Of a stretch of 49,068 nt of DNA, positions 18,588 to 27,522 are shown piece after piece. The notes beneath the pieces were generated by a model that ran no database searches, was not told where the DNA came from, and was given only the letters and a program-made list of their open reading frames with translations. The stretch lies in the NCBI GenBank assembly GCA_944376905.1, contig CALWEA010000009.1:1-49068 (forward strand), given 5' to 3'. Source of the stretch: an uncultured Clostridia bacterium (GTDB lineage Bacteria > Bacillota > Clostridia > Christensenellales > UBA1242). Made by a program: the position numbers and the translations under genes. The number at the start of each line of letters is the position of its first letter. The stretch's first letter is position 1.

Positions 18588-19292
18588 TTGATTTTTGAAA
18601 ATTTTGTTTTATTTATGAATAAAATTTTACTTTTTTCTGCGTATATAAATAATGCATCAGGATTTCCTAAACCATTGACGCAAGAAGAAGAGCGGAAATA
18701 TTTTAAAAAATTTAAAGAAGGAGATAAAGAGGCAAAAGACATTTTAATTAATCATAATTTAAGGCTGGTTGCACACATTGTTAAAAAGTATTCAGGAGCA
18801 GGAGAAGCAGATGATTTATTATCAGTTGGTTCAATCGGTTTGATTAAAGCTATTAATTCATTTGAATATGGAAAAGGAACTCAACTTTCAACATATGCTG
18901 CAAGGTGCATAGAAAATGAAATATTAATGTTGTTAAGAGTTAATAAAAAACATAAAAAGGTTATTTCTTTACAAGAAAATTTAGGAGAGGATAAAGATGG
19001 AAATGAAGTTGAATTAATTGATATTATTCCTTCTCAAGATGAAGATATAATTGGAGTTGTTGAAAATAATATTATAACCGAAAAAATAAAAAATTTGATA
19101 GAAACAAAATTAACTAAAAGAGAAGGTGATATATTAAAAATGAGATATGGGATTGATAATCGACAAGTTTTAACACAACGAGAAGTTGCGGTTAAATTAG
19201 GAATTTCTCGTTCTTATATATCGAGATTAGAAACAAAAGCTTTATCAATAATAAAAGAAGAGTTAGAGAAAAATTATACATATTTAGAATAA
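18588..19292 (+). CDS. sigK: RNA polymerase sporulation sigma factor SigK
   Basis: A 234-residue sigma-70 factor matching pro-sigma-K: a hydrophobic pro-sequence-like N-terminus, FPKPLTQEEERKYF, NHNLRLVAHIVKKYSG (region 2), DDLLSVGSIGLIKAINSFE, STYAARCIENEILM, and a region 4 helix-turn-helix ending TQREVAVKLGISRSYISRLETKAL. SigK directs late mother-cell transcription. The preferred start is the TTG at 18588, five bases after GGAGG (18578-18582); the ATG at 18615-18617 would remove the pro-sequence. The gene is uninterrupted, with no skin-type element. Confidence 0.93.
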   Translation: MIFENFVLFMNKILLFSAYINNASGFPKPLTQEEERKYFKKFKEGDKEAKDILINHNLRLVAHIVKKYSGAGEADDLLSVGSIGLIKAINSFEYGKGTQLSTYAARCIENEILMLLRVNKKHKKVISLQENLGEDKDGNEVELIDIIPSQDEDIIGVVENNIITEKIKNLIETKLTKREGDILKMRYGIDNRQVLTQREVAVKLGISRSYISRLETKALSIIKEELEKNYTYLE

Positions 19293-19294
19293 AA

Positions 19295-19330
19295 AAACTC
19301 AATACATAAAGTATTGGGTTTTTATTTGTT
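19295..19330. terminator. Bidirectional terminator after sigK
   Basis: ACTCAATAC (19297-19305) pairs with GTATTGGGT (19311-19319) around ATAAA. A T-run lies on one side and an A-run on the other, so it can serve sigK and the convergent membrane protein gene. Confidence 0.8.
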
Positions 19331-19364
19331 TTTGTTAATTAATCAATTTATAGATTTGATAATT

Positions 19365-22300
19365 TTAATTATTATCATCTTTTAAAGATTCATCTTTTTT
19401 TATTTTATTTTCACTATTAGATTGATTAATTTTTTCGTTTTTTTCTTCTTCTTTTTTTTGATTGTTTTTTACTAATTTTTGTTGAGATTTTTCATTTTTA
19501 GGTTGATTAGATTTTTCCAAAGAAACAAGTTTTTCTAGTTTTAATAAATATTCAGGAGATTGTGCTTCTTTAATTTGTTGTTCTAATTTTTCAATGTCTT
19601 TAGTAATTCTGTTTCTATTATTAACATAATTTTTAAATTCTTTTTCCGCTTGTCGAGTTATTGTTTTTCCGTGTTCTTTTCTGTTTTCTTCAACACGCTT
19701 TTTATTTTCTTCTTCAAGTTCTAATAAATAATTCTCTAATTTTTTAATTTCATTTTTTAAGTTTGAAATATCTTCATCACGGCGTTTTTCTGCTTCTTTT
19801 ATTAAAGAATCTCGAATAATAGTTTTATTACGGTCATAAGAATTTGGTGTTACTTTTTTGCTTTCTAATTTTTTAAAGTCAATTTTTCTAATAAAGTATA
19901 ACACAATTGCGAGAATAATTGCGACTGTCATTATAATAGTTGAAATGGCAATCCAAATTTGTGCGTTATTACCTGAATTATCTTCATTTTCGCTATTATT
20001 GTCGTCATTATTATCTTCTGTAGATTTATCAACTGTTGAAAAAACTAAAACATTTTTACTTTCAACTGCGGAATCGTAATCTTCTTGTGTTATAGTTTCG
20101 TAAGAGAAATTGTCAAAGAATGCTGTTCCAATTGTTTGTAAATCTTCGCTTACAAATGCAAATTTAACATTAACAGTTGAAGCAGTGTCAATATATGCAT
20201 AAATTTCAAATTTTTCAAAATCATTAGTTATAATTTTGTTTAAAGAAGCACCATCTAAACCGCTTAGTTTAAATTGAGCACCATAATTTGTATCTGTTTT
20301 TTCGTCATCTTGTTGAGGTGTTCCATTCAAGACTGTTTTTATATAAACTGAAAATTTATAATAACTACTTGCAGAAAGAGAAATATCATATTGAGATGTT
20401 AAAGAGTATGTTGCAACACCTCTATTGGAGATGACTAGCATATTTTTTAAAATATTTGTATTAGTTTCTGGGAAATCTATATCAAATTGATTTTCTTCAT
20501 TAATGATTCCACCAAATGCGAGTTCATCACTTCCAGATGTTGTTGTTCCTTGTTCTAACTGTCCTTCAAACATCAAAGCGTCATAAACACCAAATTGATT
20601 AGGAGTGTCACCTTTAATATTAAAGCCCATATTTGACAAATCTATAACTTTTAGTAAAGGATTTTTAACAATCTCTTTATATTCGTCATCGGAATATGTT
20701 TTTGATGTTAAAGACAAATTATCTAAATAAACAACGCCTTGCGCTGGATTGTCAACAGTTCCAACTTCAAGAACTAATTTAATATCAGTAGAGTAGTATT
20801 CGGTCTTTAAAATAACTTCATAATTTTCCCATACACTACTTTCAACATTAAAATCTTCAAAAATTACATTATTATTAGCATCTTGAATATAAATATTTAA
20901 AATATTGGAAGAGTCTGCATTAAAGTTTATAGATTTAAAGTCAAAAGAAAGAGAAAAATAAGAATCTTTTTCAAGTGTTATTGTTGGACCAACAAGAGAT
21001 TGATAAGATTTAGATTTGTTGTAAACAATTAATATATTATTGGTGTCTGTTATTGGAGTTTGAATAAAAGAACCGTTGATATTGAAGTTTGGATTACGAG
21101 GATTTGCCAAATTTAAACCATTATTATTCCAAACATCTTGATTTGTATTTACTACACCCCAAATATTTGAATCATTTTCTTTAATAGTTTGATTCCACTT
21201 ATCAGCAGGAATAGGATATGTTAAATTACTATCTTGATTGATAACACTATTAAAATAACCATTATCAACGCTAGGACTTGAAGTTATAGTTGTTAAATTA
21301 ATTTTTTTATTTAAATCATTGGAAGTTGCGTTTGAAAATTGATTATAATCTATTTTTTCAACTGTAATGTTGTCAAAAACAACAGAACCAGAAGAAAGGT
21401 CATCTTCGCCACCTAAAAATAAACCTAATTTAATAGAAGTGTTGTAAAGTGGATGACCAGCGACATAAAAAGATGCGGTAGAGTATAGATTTTTTAATTT
21501 ATCACTACTATTTGAATTTATTTTTATTGATTCAGTTGTTGGTGTATAAAAATCAACATCTTCACCATAAAACAAGTTAACATCATTATTTTCAATTAAT
21601 TTAATGTAAGCATTGCCTGTTATATTTTCAACTTTAACATTAACTGAAATTTTATATAATCCAAATTGTTCAATTTCAATGTTTTGGTTGGATACAAAAC
21701 CAACAATTCCACTTTCCGTTGTTGATAAAACTAATCCATAAACATTGTTATAATAGTTATCAGTTCCTAAATTTGGTAAACCATATTGTTGAAGTAATGC
21801 TTCATCTGTCAAATTTGCAACTCGAGCAATTGTTTTTTGAGAATCAAATTCACCTTCAATTGTCCAAGAGCCAGCTGTTGTTCCTGTTTCAAAATCAAAA
21901 TTATATTCAGAAGATTGATATTGAGATTGATAATTAATTTCATTTTCAATAATTTTTGAATTTTCTAAATTTGCACTATTTAAATCTGTAAAGTAACGAT
22001 TATTAGACATTTCATAAACAAGTATGTTATCGAAAAAAACAACACCAATAGAACCGCGTTCAGAAGTTGCACCAAGATATAATTGAATTTTAGAAGTAAT
22101 AGAATTTTCGTTGGTTTGAATATAAAATGTCAATTCTTGCCAATTGGATTTTGTGTTAATATTTTCAAAAGAATTTGATGTAATACTTTCATCAAAACCA
22201 GACAAGTATACACTTGCATATGCATTTAAGTCCGTATAAACTAAAACTTTTACTTCATAAAAAGAATAAGAGTCAAATGTTATTTCACTACTTTCATAAC

Positions 22301-22694
22301 CCTGAGAAGTTTCGGTTGTTATTCCTTGTGAGTTTTTAGAATTAATCATCAAAATCTTATCATCGTAAGAATTGTTATATTTACCAGGATTTTGATTATT
22401 TTCTAATTGATATGTTGAAGAAACTGATGAAAATTTATCTCCTATATTAATAACTCCACTTGTTGCGGAACTACTAGTTTTAATTTTACCCCAACCAGAA
22501 GGATTTTTATCTAATGTTGTACTAGTAGGAGAAGAATTAAAATCTTTGTTAGTTAAAGAAATTTCTTCAAAATTAACGCTATTAATAGAATAAGCGTTTG
22601 ATATATTATTGTTTGAATTTGCATTAAAGCCAAAACAGCATAAAGCTAGAATTGAAAACGCAACAACATAAAATATTTTATTTATTTTTTTCAT
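19365..22694 (-). CDS. Exported, membrane-anchored protein with four jelly-roll domains and a cytoplasmic coiled coil
   Basis: A 1109-residue protein of unknown function. It has a signal segment (about 5-26), then four repeats each ending in a (F/Y)xDN motif: FFDNILVYEM near 220-229, VFDNITVEKI near 439-448, YLDNLSLTSK near 656-665 and FFDNFSYETI near 859-868. The spacing of ~200 residues and beta pattern resemble carbohydrate-binding-module-like jelly rolls (CBM4/9-type). An acidic linker leads to one transmembrane helix (913-935) and a highly charged predicted coiled-coil cytosolic tail (936-1109). An extracellular ligand-binding part joined to an intracellular helical part suggests a cell-wall sensor or tether. 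The ligand is not identifiable. RBS GAGGG precedes the ATG. Confidence 0.75.
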   Translation of the reverse strand: MKKINKIFYVVAFSILALCCFGFNANSNNNISNAYSINSVNFEEISLTNKDFNSSPTSTTLDKNPSGWGKIKTSSSATSGVINIGDKFSSVSSTYQLENNQNPGKYNNSYDDKILMINSKNSQGITTETSQGYESSEITFDSYSFYEVKVLVYTDLNAYASVYLSGFDESITSNSFENINTKSNWQELTFYIQTNENSITSKIQLYLGATSERGSIGVVFFDNILVYEMSNNRYFTDLNSANLENSKIIENEINYQSQYQSSEYNFDFETGTTAGSWTIEGEFDSQKTIARVANLTDEALLQQYGLPNLGTDNYYNNVYGLVLSTTESGIVGFVSNQNIEIEQFGLYKISVNVKVENITGNAYIKLIENNDVNLFYGEDVDFYTPTTESIKINSNSSDKLKNLYSTASFYVAGHPLYNTSIKLGLFLGGEDDLSSGSVVFDNITVEKIDYNQFSNATSNDLNKKINLTTITSSPSVDNGYFNSVINQDSNLTYPIPADKWNQTIKENDSNIWGVVNTNQDVWNNNGLNLANPRNPNFNINGSFIQTPITDTNNILIVYNKSKSYQSLVGPTITLEKDSYFSLSFDFKSINFNADSSNILNIYIQDANNNVIFEDFNVESSVWENYEVILKTEYYSTDIKLVLEVGTVDNPAQGVVYLDNLSLTSKTYSDDEYKEIVKNPLLKVIDLSNMGFNIKGDTPNQFGVYDALMFEGQLEQGTTTSGSDELAFGGIINEENQFDIDFPETNTNILKNMLVISNRGVATYSLTSQYDISLSASSYYKFSVYIKTVLNGTPQQDDEKTDTNYGAQFKLSGLDGASLNKIITNDFEKFEIYAYIDTASTVNVKFAFVSEDLQTIGTAFFDNFSYETITQEDYDSAVESKNVLVFSTVDKSTEDNNDDNNSENEDNSGNNAQIWIAISTIIMTVAIILAIVLYFIRKIDFKKLESKKVTPNSYDRNKTIIRDSLIKEAEKRRDEDISNLKNEIKKLENYLLELEEENKKRVEENRKEHGKTITRQAEKEFKNYVNNRNRITKDIEKLEQQIKEAQSPEYLLKLEKLVSLEKSNQPKNEKSQQKLVKNNQKKEEEKNEKINQSNSENKIKKDESLKDDNN

Positions 22695-22786
22695 TATACA
22701 CCCTCATACATAAATTAACTTGACTATTATATAACAAATCTCAAATAAAATCAAATAAAATTAAAAAATTTTCAAATAATAATTTT

Positions 22787-23164
22787 ATGAAAAAGAAAAA
22801 TAAAATTAAAGAGTTTGTTAAAGATGCTATATTTGGCTCTATAATAGGGTTTATAAATGGATTTTTAGGTGGTGGAGGTGGAATGGTAGCGGTTCCATTA
22901 TTAAAAAAAGCCAAAAATCTTGATAGCAAAAAATCACATGCAACTGCAATAGCGGTTATTTTTCCATTAACTATTGCAAGTTCCATAGTTTACGGTTTAA
23001 CAGTTGAATTGAATTGGTTAAATGTTTTGATATTATCAATAAGCGTTACAGTTGGTGGAATTGCAGGAAGTTTTTTGTTAAAAAAATTAAGTAATAGAAT
23101 AATAAGAATCGTTTTTGCTTGTTTAATGCTTTTTGCTGGAATTTTTATGATTGTAAAAATTTGA
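22787..23164 (+). CDS. Half-size TSUP (TauE/SafE) membrane protein, first copy
   Basis: A 125-residue protein with about three to four helices and the TSUP glycine-rich motif NGFLGGGGGMVAVPLL near residues 24-40. Full TauE/SafE anion exporters are ~250 residues made of two such halves. Here the halves are encoded by two consecutive genes, this one matching a repeat unit ending in FACLMLFAGIFMI. There is no clear ribosome site before the ATG. It is divergent from the large jelly-roll gene. Substrate (sulfite, sulfoacetate and similar anions in the family) is unknown. Confidence 0.85.
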   Translation: MKKKNKIKEFVKDAIFGSIIGFINGFLGGGGGMVAVPLLKKAKNLDSKKSHATAIAVIFPLTIASSIVYGLTVELNWLNVLILSISVTVGGIAGSFLLKKLSNRIIRIVFACLMLFAGIFMIVKI

Positions 23165-23276
23165 AAATTTAATATTGACCAATAATAATTTAATAAAATT
23201 ATGAATGTTGAAAAATTTTTATATAAAATTTAATTGAAACTAAGGAATGTAGATTTGTATAAAGCAAGGAGAAAAA

Positions 23277-23660
23277 ATGGAAATTGTTTTATTAATTAGT
23301 TTTGGAATAATTGGTGGTATTTTTGGTGGAATGGGAATGGGTGGTGGAACTGTTCTTATACCATTATTGACAATTTTTTTGTCAATTAATCAAAAACTTG
23401 CACAGGGATATAATTTATTGGCTTTTTTGTTAATGGCAATTTTTGCAATAATTATACATTCAAAAAATAAATTAATAGATTTGAAAAGTATTATAGTTTT
23501 AGATATTTTTGGAATTATTTTTTGTGTTTTAGGTTCTCTTTTAGTATCAGTTGTTGAAAATAAAGTTTTGCACTACGTGTTTGCAGTATTTTTGATAATT
23601 TTAGCCTTGATTGAAATTGTAAAATTAATAAAAGAAAATAAAAAAAATAAAGATATGTAA
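23277..23660 (+). CDS. Half-size TSUP (TauE/SafE) membrane protein, second copy
   Basis: A 127-residue partner of the preceding gene, with the same glycine motif (GGIFGGMGMGGGTVLIPLL near 13-31), a QGYNLLAFLLMA segment, an LGSLL segment and a final helix (YVFAVFLIILALIEIV) before a lysine-rich tail. RBS AAGGAG is ideally placed before the ATG. The pair most likely assembles as a heterodimer equivalent to a full-length TSUP exporter; this is inference from size and adjacency. Confidence 0.85.
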   Translation: MEIVLLISFGIIGGIFGGMGMGGGTVLIPLLTIFLSINQKLAQGYNLLAFLLMAIFAIIIHSKNKLIDLKSIIVLDIFGIIFCVLGSLLVSVVENKVLHYVFAVFLIILALIEIVKLIKENKKNKDM

Positions 23661-23963
23661 ATAATTTCATATTGATTAATTTGAATAATTTGAATAATTT
23701 AATTAATTCCAATAATTAGATGAAATAAATGAAATAAAAAAATAAAAATATAAGTAAGGAATAGGTTGTTAAACACAAATATTAAATTACAACGATATAA
23801 GAAGATACAGAAGATACAGGAGGTAATTATATATAAAATTTATAACAAAAAGTAATAAAAATAATGGAATTATTTAAGTAAAAAAAATAATTAATAATAT
23901 TTTTGTTTACAAATTAAAAAAATTATGATAATATATCTCATATAATTTAATTAGGAGAAAAAA
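23661..23963. other. Intergenic region with ferredoxin promoter
   Basis: AT-rich, with short GAAGATACA direct repeats near 23803-23818 and an orphan AGGAGGT (about 23818-23825) that is not followed by an open frame. A plausible promoter, TTTACA (23906-23911), 17 bases, TAATAT (23929-23934), lies 30 bases before the ferredoxin gene. Confidence 0.5.
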
Positions 23964-24167
23964 ATGATAGACAAAGATAAATGTATTGCTTGTGGACAGT
24001 GTGTTAATATTTGTCCAGTTGAGGCAATTAAATTTGAAAAAGATGGTAAACCTCAAATAGATAAAAATATATGTATAAAATGTGGCGCTTGTGAAAATTT
24101 GTGTCCAACACAAGCAATAAAAATTGATACAAAAGGGGAAGATAATGGAAAAAGCAGCCTTAATTGA
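23964..24167 (+). CDS. 4Fe-4S ferredoxin
   Basis: A 67-residue ferredoxin with two classic cluster motifs, CIACGQCVNICP and CIKCGACENLCP, each followed by an AI(K) segment, as in bacterial 2[4Fe-4S] ferredoxins. It carries low-potential electrons in the cytosol. RBS TTAGGAG precedes the ATG. Its last codons overlap the start of the Ppx/GppA-type gene by 23 bp, so the two are one transcription unit. Confidence 0.95.
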   Translation: MIDKDKCIACGQCVNICPVEAIKFEKDGKPQIDKNICIKCGACENLCPTQAIKIDTKGEDNGKSSLN

Positions 24168-25659
24168 AATTGGGCCTTCTTCATTAAAATTGATAACAAT
24201 AAGTTTGATAGGTGGTGGTTATCATAAAAAGGTTAATACTATAAAAGAAATAATAAGATATGATGAAGATATATTTGAACAACAAAGTATAGGCCTTCCT
24301 AAATTTACAGAAACTATTAAATATTTAAAATTATTTAAAGAAATATGCGAGGCGGACAATATTGTTAAAATATATTGTTATGCTTCTTCTGTTTTTTCTA
24401 GTTTAAGAAATTCTAAATCTTTTTTTGAAGATTTAACAAACAATACGGGATTTACTTTTTATGTTTTAAGTGAAGAAGAAGAATTGAAGTTTGCATATAA
24501 TGCTATTTTAAATTCAGTTGAACCTAATAAAGCATTATTATTTTATGTTAATCCACATAATACTTTACTTATTAATTTTGCTAAAAGAAATATATTGTCA
24601 TCTAATTGCTTTCCAGTTGGAGCAAATTTTTTGTCATATCAGTTTAAAGATTCATCAAAATCAGCCCAAGAAATTGTTGATAATATAACTCAAATAGCGA
24701 AAGACCAATTAAAAACAGTAACTCTTGATTATAATCCTGAAGAAATAGGATTTATAGGTGCTGGTGAATTTTTTGTTGTGTTAAGTAAATTGGTTAGAAA
24801 AATAACAAGGTATCCATTAGACCAAGATAATAATATGGTAATAACTAAGCCAATTTTTGATAAGGCATTTAATTTGTTGGTCGAACAAGGATTTGATAGA
24901 ACAAAAAAAATGTCTGCAATATCTGATGAAAGATTAGACAATTTGATTGCAGGATTTGCAATTATAAAAGCATTTTTTGAAGAATTTAATGTTGAAAAAA
25001 TTTATATATCTATTAAAGAAATAAGTGATGCAATTATATCTGCAAAAATAATTAAAGAAACTGCAAGTGAAACAAATTCTGCAGATGTTTTGGAAAATAG
25101 TCTTGAAACAATTAGATACTATTTTAATATTGAAGATTCTAATGCTGACTGGGTATACAATTTAACTATAAACTTATTTAAACAAATGTCAATTATTCAT
25201 AAATTAACAAGAAAACATGTTAAGGCATTAAAAATAGCTTCTTTCTTATATGATTGTGGAAAAAGAATAGAACTAGAAAATCACAGTAAATTTAGCAATG
25301 ATATAATTTTAAATCAAAGAATTTTGGGTGCAAACCATAAAGATATTATTATAGCCGCATTTGCATGTCAATGTCAAAATCAAGAAAATTTTCAATTAAG
25401 TGAGTGGATAAAATATAAGGATATAGTAAATGAAGAAGATTTAATTGCGGTTAGAAAAATTGGAATGTTAATCAAATTGGCAGAAAGTTTGGATTGTAAT
25501 AAACAGCGAAAAGTTTATGAAGTTAATTGCGATTTATTAGGCGATATTGTTATTATAAAAATAAGGACTAATGGCAACGCAATATATGAAATGCAAGAAG
25601 CAAACAAATTAGTAGGGCAATTTAAAAAGATATTTAAAAAGAATTTTCAAATTATTTGA
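24145..25659 (+). CDS. Ppx/GppA family phosphatase with HD-type C-terminal domain
   Basis: A 504-residue protein of the exopolyphosphatase/pppGpp-phosphohydrolase family. The N-terminal actin-like ATPase fold starts with IEIGPSSLKLI, which replaces the usual DIGSNS, and has a LSEEEELKFAYNA segment near 108-120. The C-terminal ~170 residues look like an HD domain (RKHVKALKIASFLYDCGK, then LGANHKDIIIAAFA). The catalytic loops are divergent: the usual DIGGGS-type phosphate loop reads YVNPHNTLL. It may therefore be an atypical or regulatory member. The ATG at 24145 with AGGGGAAG upstream is preferred over the TTG-type start at 24124, which would lengthen the overlap with the ferredoxin. Confidence 0.8.
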   Translation: MEKAALIEIGPSSLKLITISLIGGGYHKKVNTIKEIIRYDEDIFEQQSIGLPKFTETIKYLKLFKEICEADNIVKIYCYASSVFSSLRNSKSFFEDLTNNTGFTFYVLSEEEELKFAYNAILNSVEPNKALLFYVNPHNTLLINFAKRNILSSNCFPVGANFLSYQFKDSSKSAQEIVDNITQIAKDQLKTVTLDYNPEEIGFIGAGEFFVVLSKLVRKITRYPLDQDNNMVITKPIFDKAFNLLVEQGFDRTKKMSAISDERLDNLIAGFAIIKAFFEEFNVEKIYISIKEISDAIISAKIIKETASETNSADVLENSLETIRYYFNIEDSNADWVYNLTINLFKQMSIIHKLTRKHVKALKIASFLYDCGKRIELENHSKFSNDIILNQRILGANHKDIIIAAFACQCQNQENFQLSEWIKYKDIVNEEDLIAVRKIGMLIKLAESLDCNKQRKVYEVNCDLLGDIVIIKIRTNGNAIYEMQEANKLVGQFKKIFKKNFQII

Positions 25660-25662
25660 TAA

Positions 25663-25705
25663 AAAATATAAGGTTTTGTTATTTTTAACCTTATATTTTT
25701 ATTTT
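25663..25705. terminator. Terminator after the Ppx/GppA gene
   Basis: AAATATAAGGTT (25664-25675) pairs with AACCTTATATTT (25687-25698), followed by TTATTTT. The A-run before the stem allows use by the convergent gene as well. Confidence 0.85.
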
Positions 25706-25725
25706 AAATAAATACAAACAAGAAA

Positions 25726-26901
25726 TTAAATTAAACTAAGAACAAAAGCGGGACGCACGGCGCGGGACTCATAGACATAGGGGCTACCCACACTTCCAGA
25801 CGAATTGACTAATATCGCAAAGTAATAGGCGTAGACATAACCCGAACGCAACCACCAATCATACGCACTATAACTGTCAGGACTATCTTGCATTCCTCCT
25901 GATGAGTATGCCGTTTCTTTTGCAACTCTATTAGATTGATCTGTATCAGTTGTTGGTTTAAAATATGTTCCTAAACTATATGAATCTGTCGCGTTATTTA
26001 TATGATCACCATTATAATTTCTATTTGAACCCAATAAAAACATGTTATATCCTACATCGTTATATTTTGTTGAGTTGAATCCATTTTGTCCTGCGCTCTG
26101 AGTTCCATTATAATAACTTGTTATTGGCATTGTTTTTGGTATTATTTTTGTTCTTTGATTATCTGTAAACATTGTGTTATATAAACTATTTGCATTATCC
26201 TCATCATTTAAAACTTTGTTTATATCTGATATAGAAAAATGGTTATATGGTGATGTATAATAATCAAATCTATATGTTGAGCGTAGTAAACTATATTCAC
26301 TTAAAACTAAAACTTCACTCGCATTTTGCCATTCTCCACTTGTTGTTGTTCTATATTTGAATGTGTTTGTTGCTTCGTTATACAACCATAAGCCTGAACT
26401 TGATGATTCATTTCCTGCTTGATTACCTGTCGTGAATAAAACATGTTGTCCTCCGCTATAAACTCCGTTTGTTACTCCTATTACTATCCAACGTACTGGC
26501 TCGACATTATAAAAATTTGTTCCTTGTTTGGCAAATTTTTGCCCTGTTGTTTTATCTTCATATAAAGCAGGTTTAATAATTCCACTGGAACCAAAATTGT
26601 AATAATAATCAGCAGTTATTTCATATTCGCTTTCTGCCTTTGGCAATGATGTTCCATAATATGTTTGTGGATATTCTCCCATTTCTATATAATGAACATA
26701 GCGGTTTGATGTGTCATCATTATCATATACTGGACCTGTTTCTCTATCGTATTTATGCACTGTATAAGGTGCTTCTTCAAATTTAATATTAATCTTTAAT
26801 GCTCCTAAAAGAGCAGGGTTATCGGCTGTAACGCCAGTTTGTATAGATAATTGAGTCGCAGTTGTTTTAATGTTTGTGTTTTTTCTGTTGTTTCTCCACA
26901 A
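25726..26901 (-). pseudogene. Secreted DUF6273/lectin-like protein, 3' part of a frameshifted gene
   Basis: The open frame (391 codons) continues the protein begun at 27293 after a one-base shift. It carries a domain typical of DUF6273 (a fold related to C-type-lectin/formylglycine-enzyme domains): GEYPQTYYG near the start, an EPVRWIVIG strand, and a C-terminal block AYDWWLRSGYV ... AVRPAFVLSLI. No independent start is credible; the TTG at 26899-26901 has no ribosome site. The last 120-150 bp are strikingly GC-rich and adenine-poor on the coding strand. The paralogous gene at 33247 has a different C-terminal domain. Joined, the two parts would make an exported protein of about 520 residues. 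Confidence 0.75.
25735..25890 (-). other. Candidate variable region at the C-terminal end of the DUF6273 domain
   Basis: Over 25741-25860 I count 61 G/C in 120 bases, about twice the local level. Only 16 of 120 bases are A on the coding strand. The codons here (GTC, TAC, GCC, AGC, CCC, TCC, CGC, GCC) mostly end in C, unlike the rest of the window, where such codons are rare. The encoded block starts at the WWLRS motif and ends at RPAF. Location, composition and fold fit a diversity-generating-retroelement variable region with A-to-N changes at AAC/AAT codons. No template repeat or reverse transcriptase is in the window, so this is an inference. Confidence 0.45.
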
Positions 26902-27293
26902 TTAACACTTGCAAAAATATTTTTTGTTTCACCATTTAGAATATAAAACTTAAAATAAACTAAACCTGTTGAATCTGGCGTTAAACTATTTGCCTCTAAT
27001 CTTATTGTATCACTAGAAATACTTTGAATATACATTCCATTTGAAACAGGGTTTAAACTGTTATATATTTCAACATATTCATTTTCTTTAATTGTTTGGT
27101 CATCTGTTCCGTCATTCGCTCCGTCTATTCCCATTTCAACTTTAACTAAATATTCCGGTTGGTATGTTATACCAACATTAAACATTGAATTCTTTGTTAT
27201 AGTTAAAGCGTAAACTCCCATAAAACCCATTAAGCAAATTGTTAAAATAAAACTTGTTGTTAAAAATATTATTTTTTTCTTTGATTTTGTCAT
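26805..27293 (-). pseudogene. Secreted protein, 5' part of a frameshifted gene
   Basis: The frame encodes a signal segment (about 6-30), then a beta-rich domain closely related to the N-terminus of the gene at 33247 (shared EYLVKVEMGIDGAN, VEIYNS, NPVSNGMYIQS). The homology ends near codon 136 (VNCGETTEK). After that the frame reads through 25 unrelated residues to a stop, while the -1 frame carries on the paralogous sequence (ALKINIKF). The shift falls at an A6 run (T6 at 26879-26884 on the plus strand); one extra A would restore a single frame. Either a real inactivation, a phase-variable tract or an assembly error. RBS AAAGGAGTTATATT before the ATG matches the paralogue. Confidence 0.8.
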
Positions 27294-27522
27294 AATATAA
27301 CTCCTTTATTCTCTTTATAATTTTTTAATTAAAACTTGAAAATTTGTTAAAGACTTTTATTTGTATAATATAAATTTAAAAATATTATTTTTATAATTTT
27401 TGTAAATAAAATTTATATTTATAACAGTCAGCAAAACTAAAATTTGTATTTATAAAAATTGTAATAATTTTTAAAAAACTCCTTTATTTATAAGACTTTT
27501 TTTAAATTTTAATCCCCCTTTC
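27294..27522 (-). promoter_or_regulatory. Duplicated leader of the left secreted-protein gene
   Basis: AT-rich leader, similar in inverted orientation to 32981-33246 upstream of the paralogue, including the blocks AAAGGAGTTATATT, TTATAAATATAAATTTTATTT and TCTTATAAATAAAGGAGTTTTT. Conservation of non-coding sequence between the two loci shows that leader and gene were duplicated together. Confidence 0.6.

Noticed and set aside
23805..23840. A short gene behind the orphan AGGAGGT near 23820
   Set aside because: No start codon with an open frame follows at a suitable distance; it is probably a relic or chance.
26840..26901. Programmed -1 ribosomal frameshifting in the left surface-protein gene
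   Set aside because: The zero-frame codons at the A6 run are GAA AAA ACA, which do not form a canonical X XXY YYZ slippery heptamer, and no strong downstream pseudoknot was seen. A one-base tract change explains it more simply.
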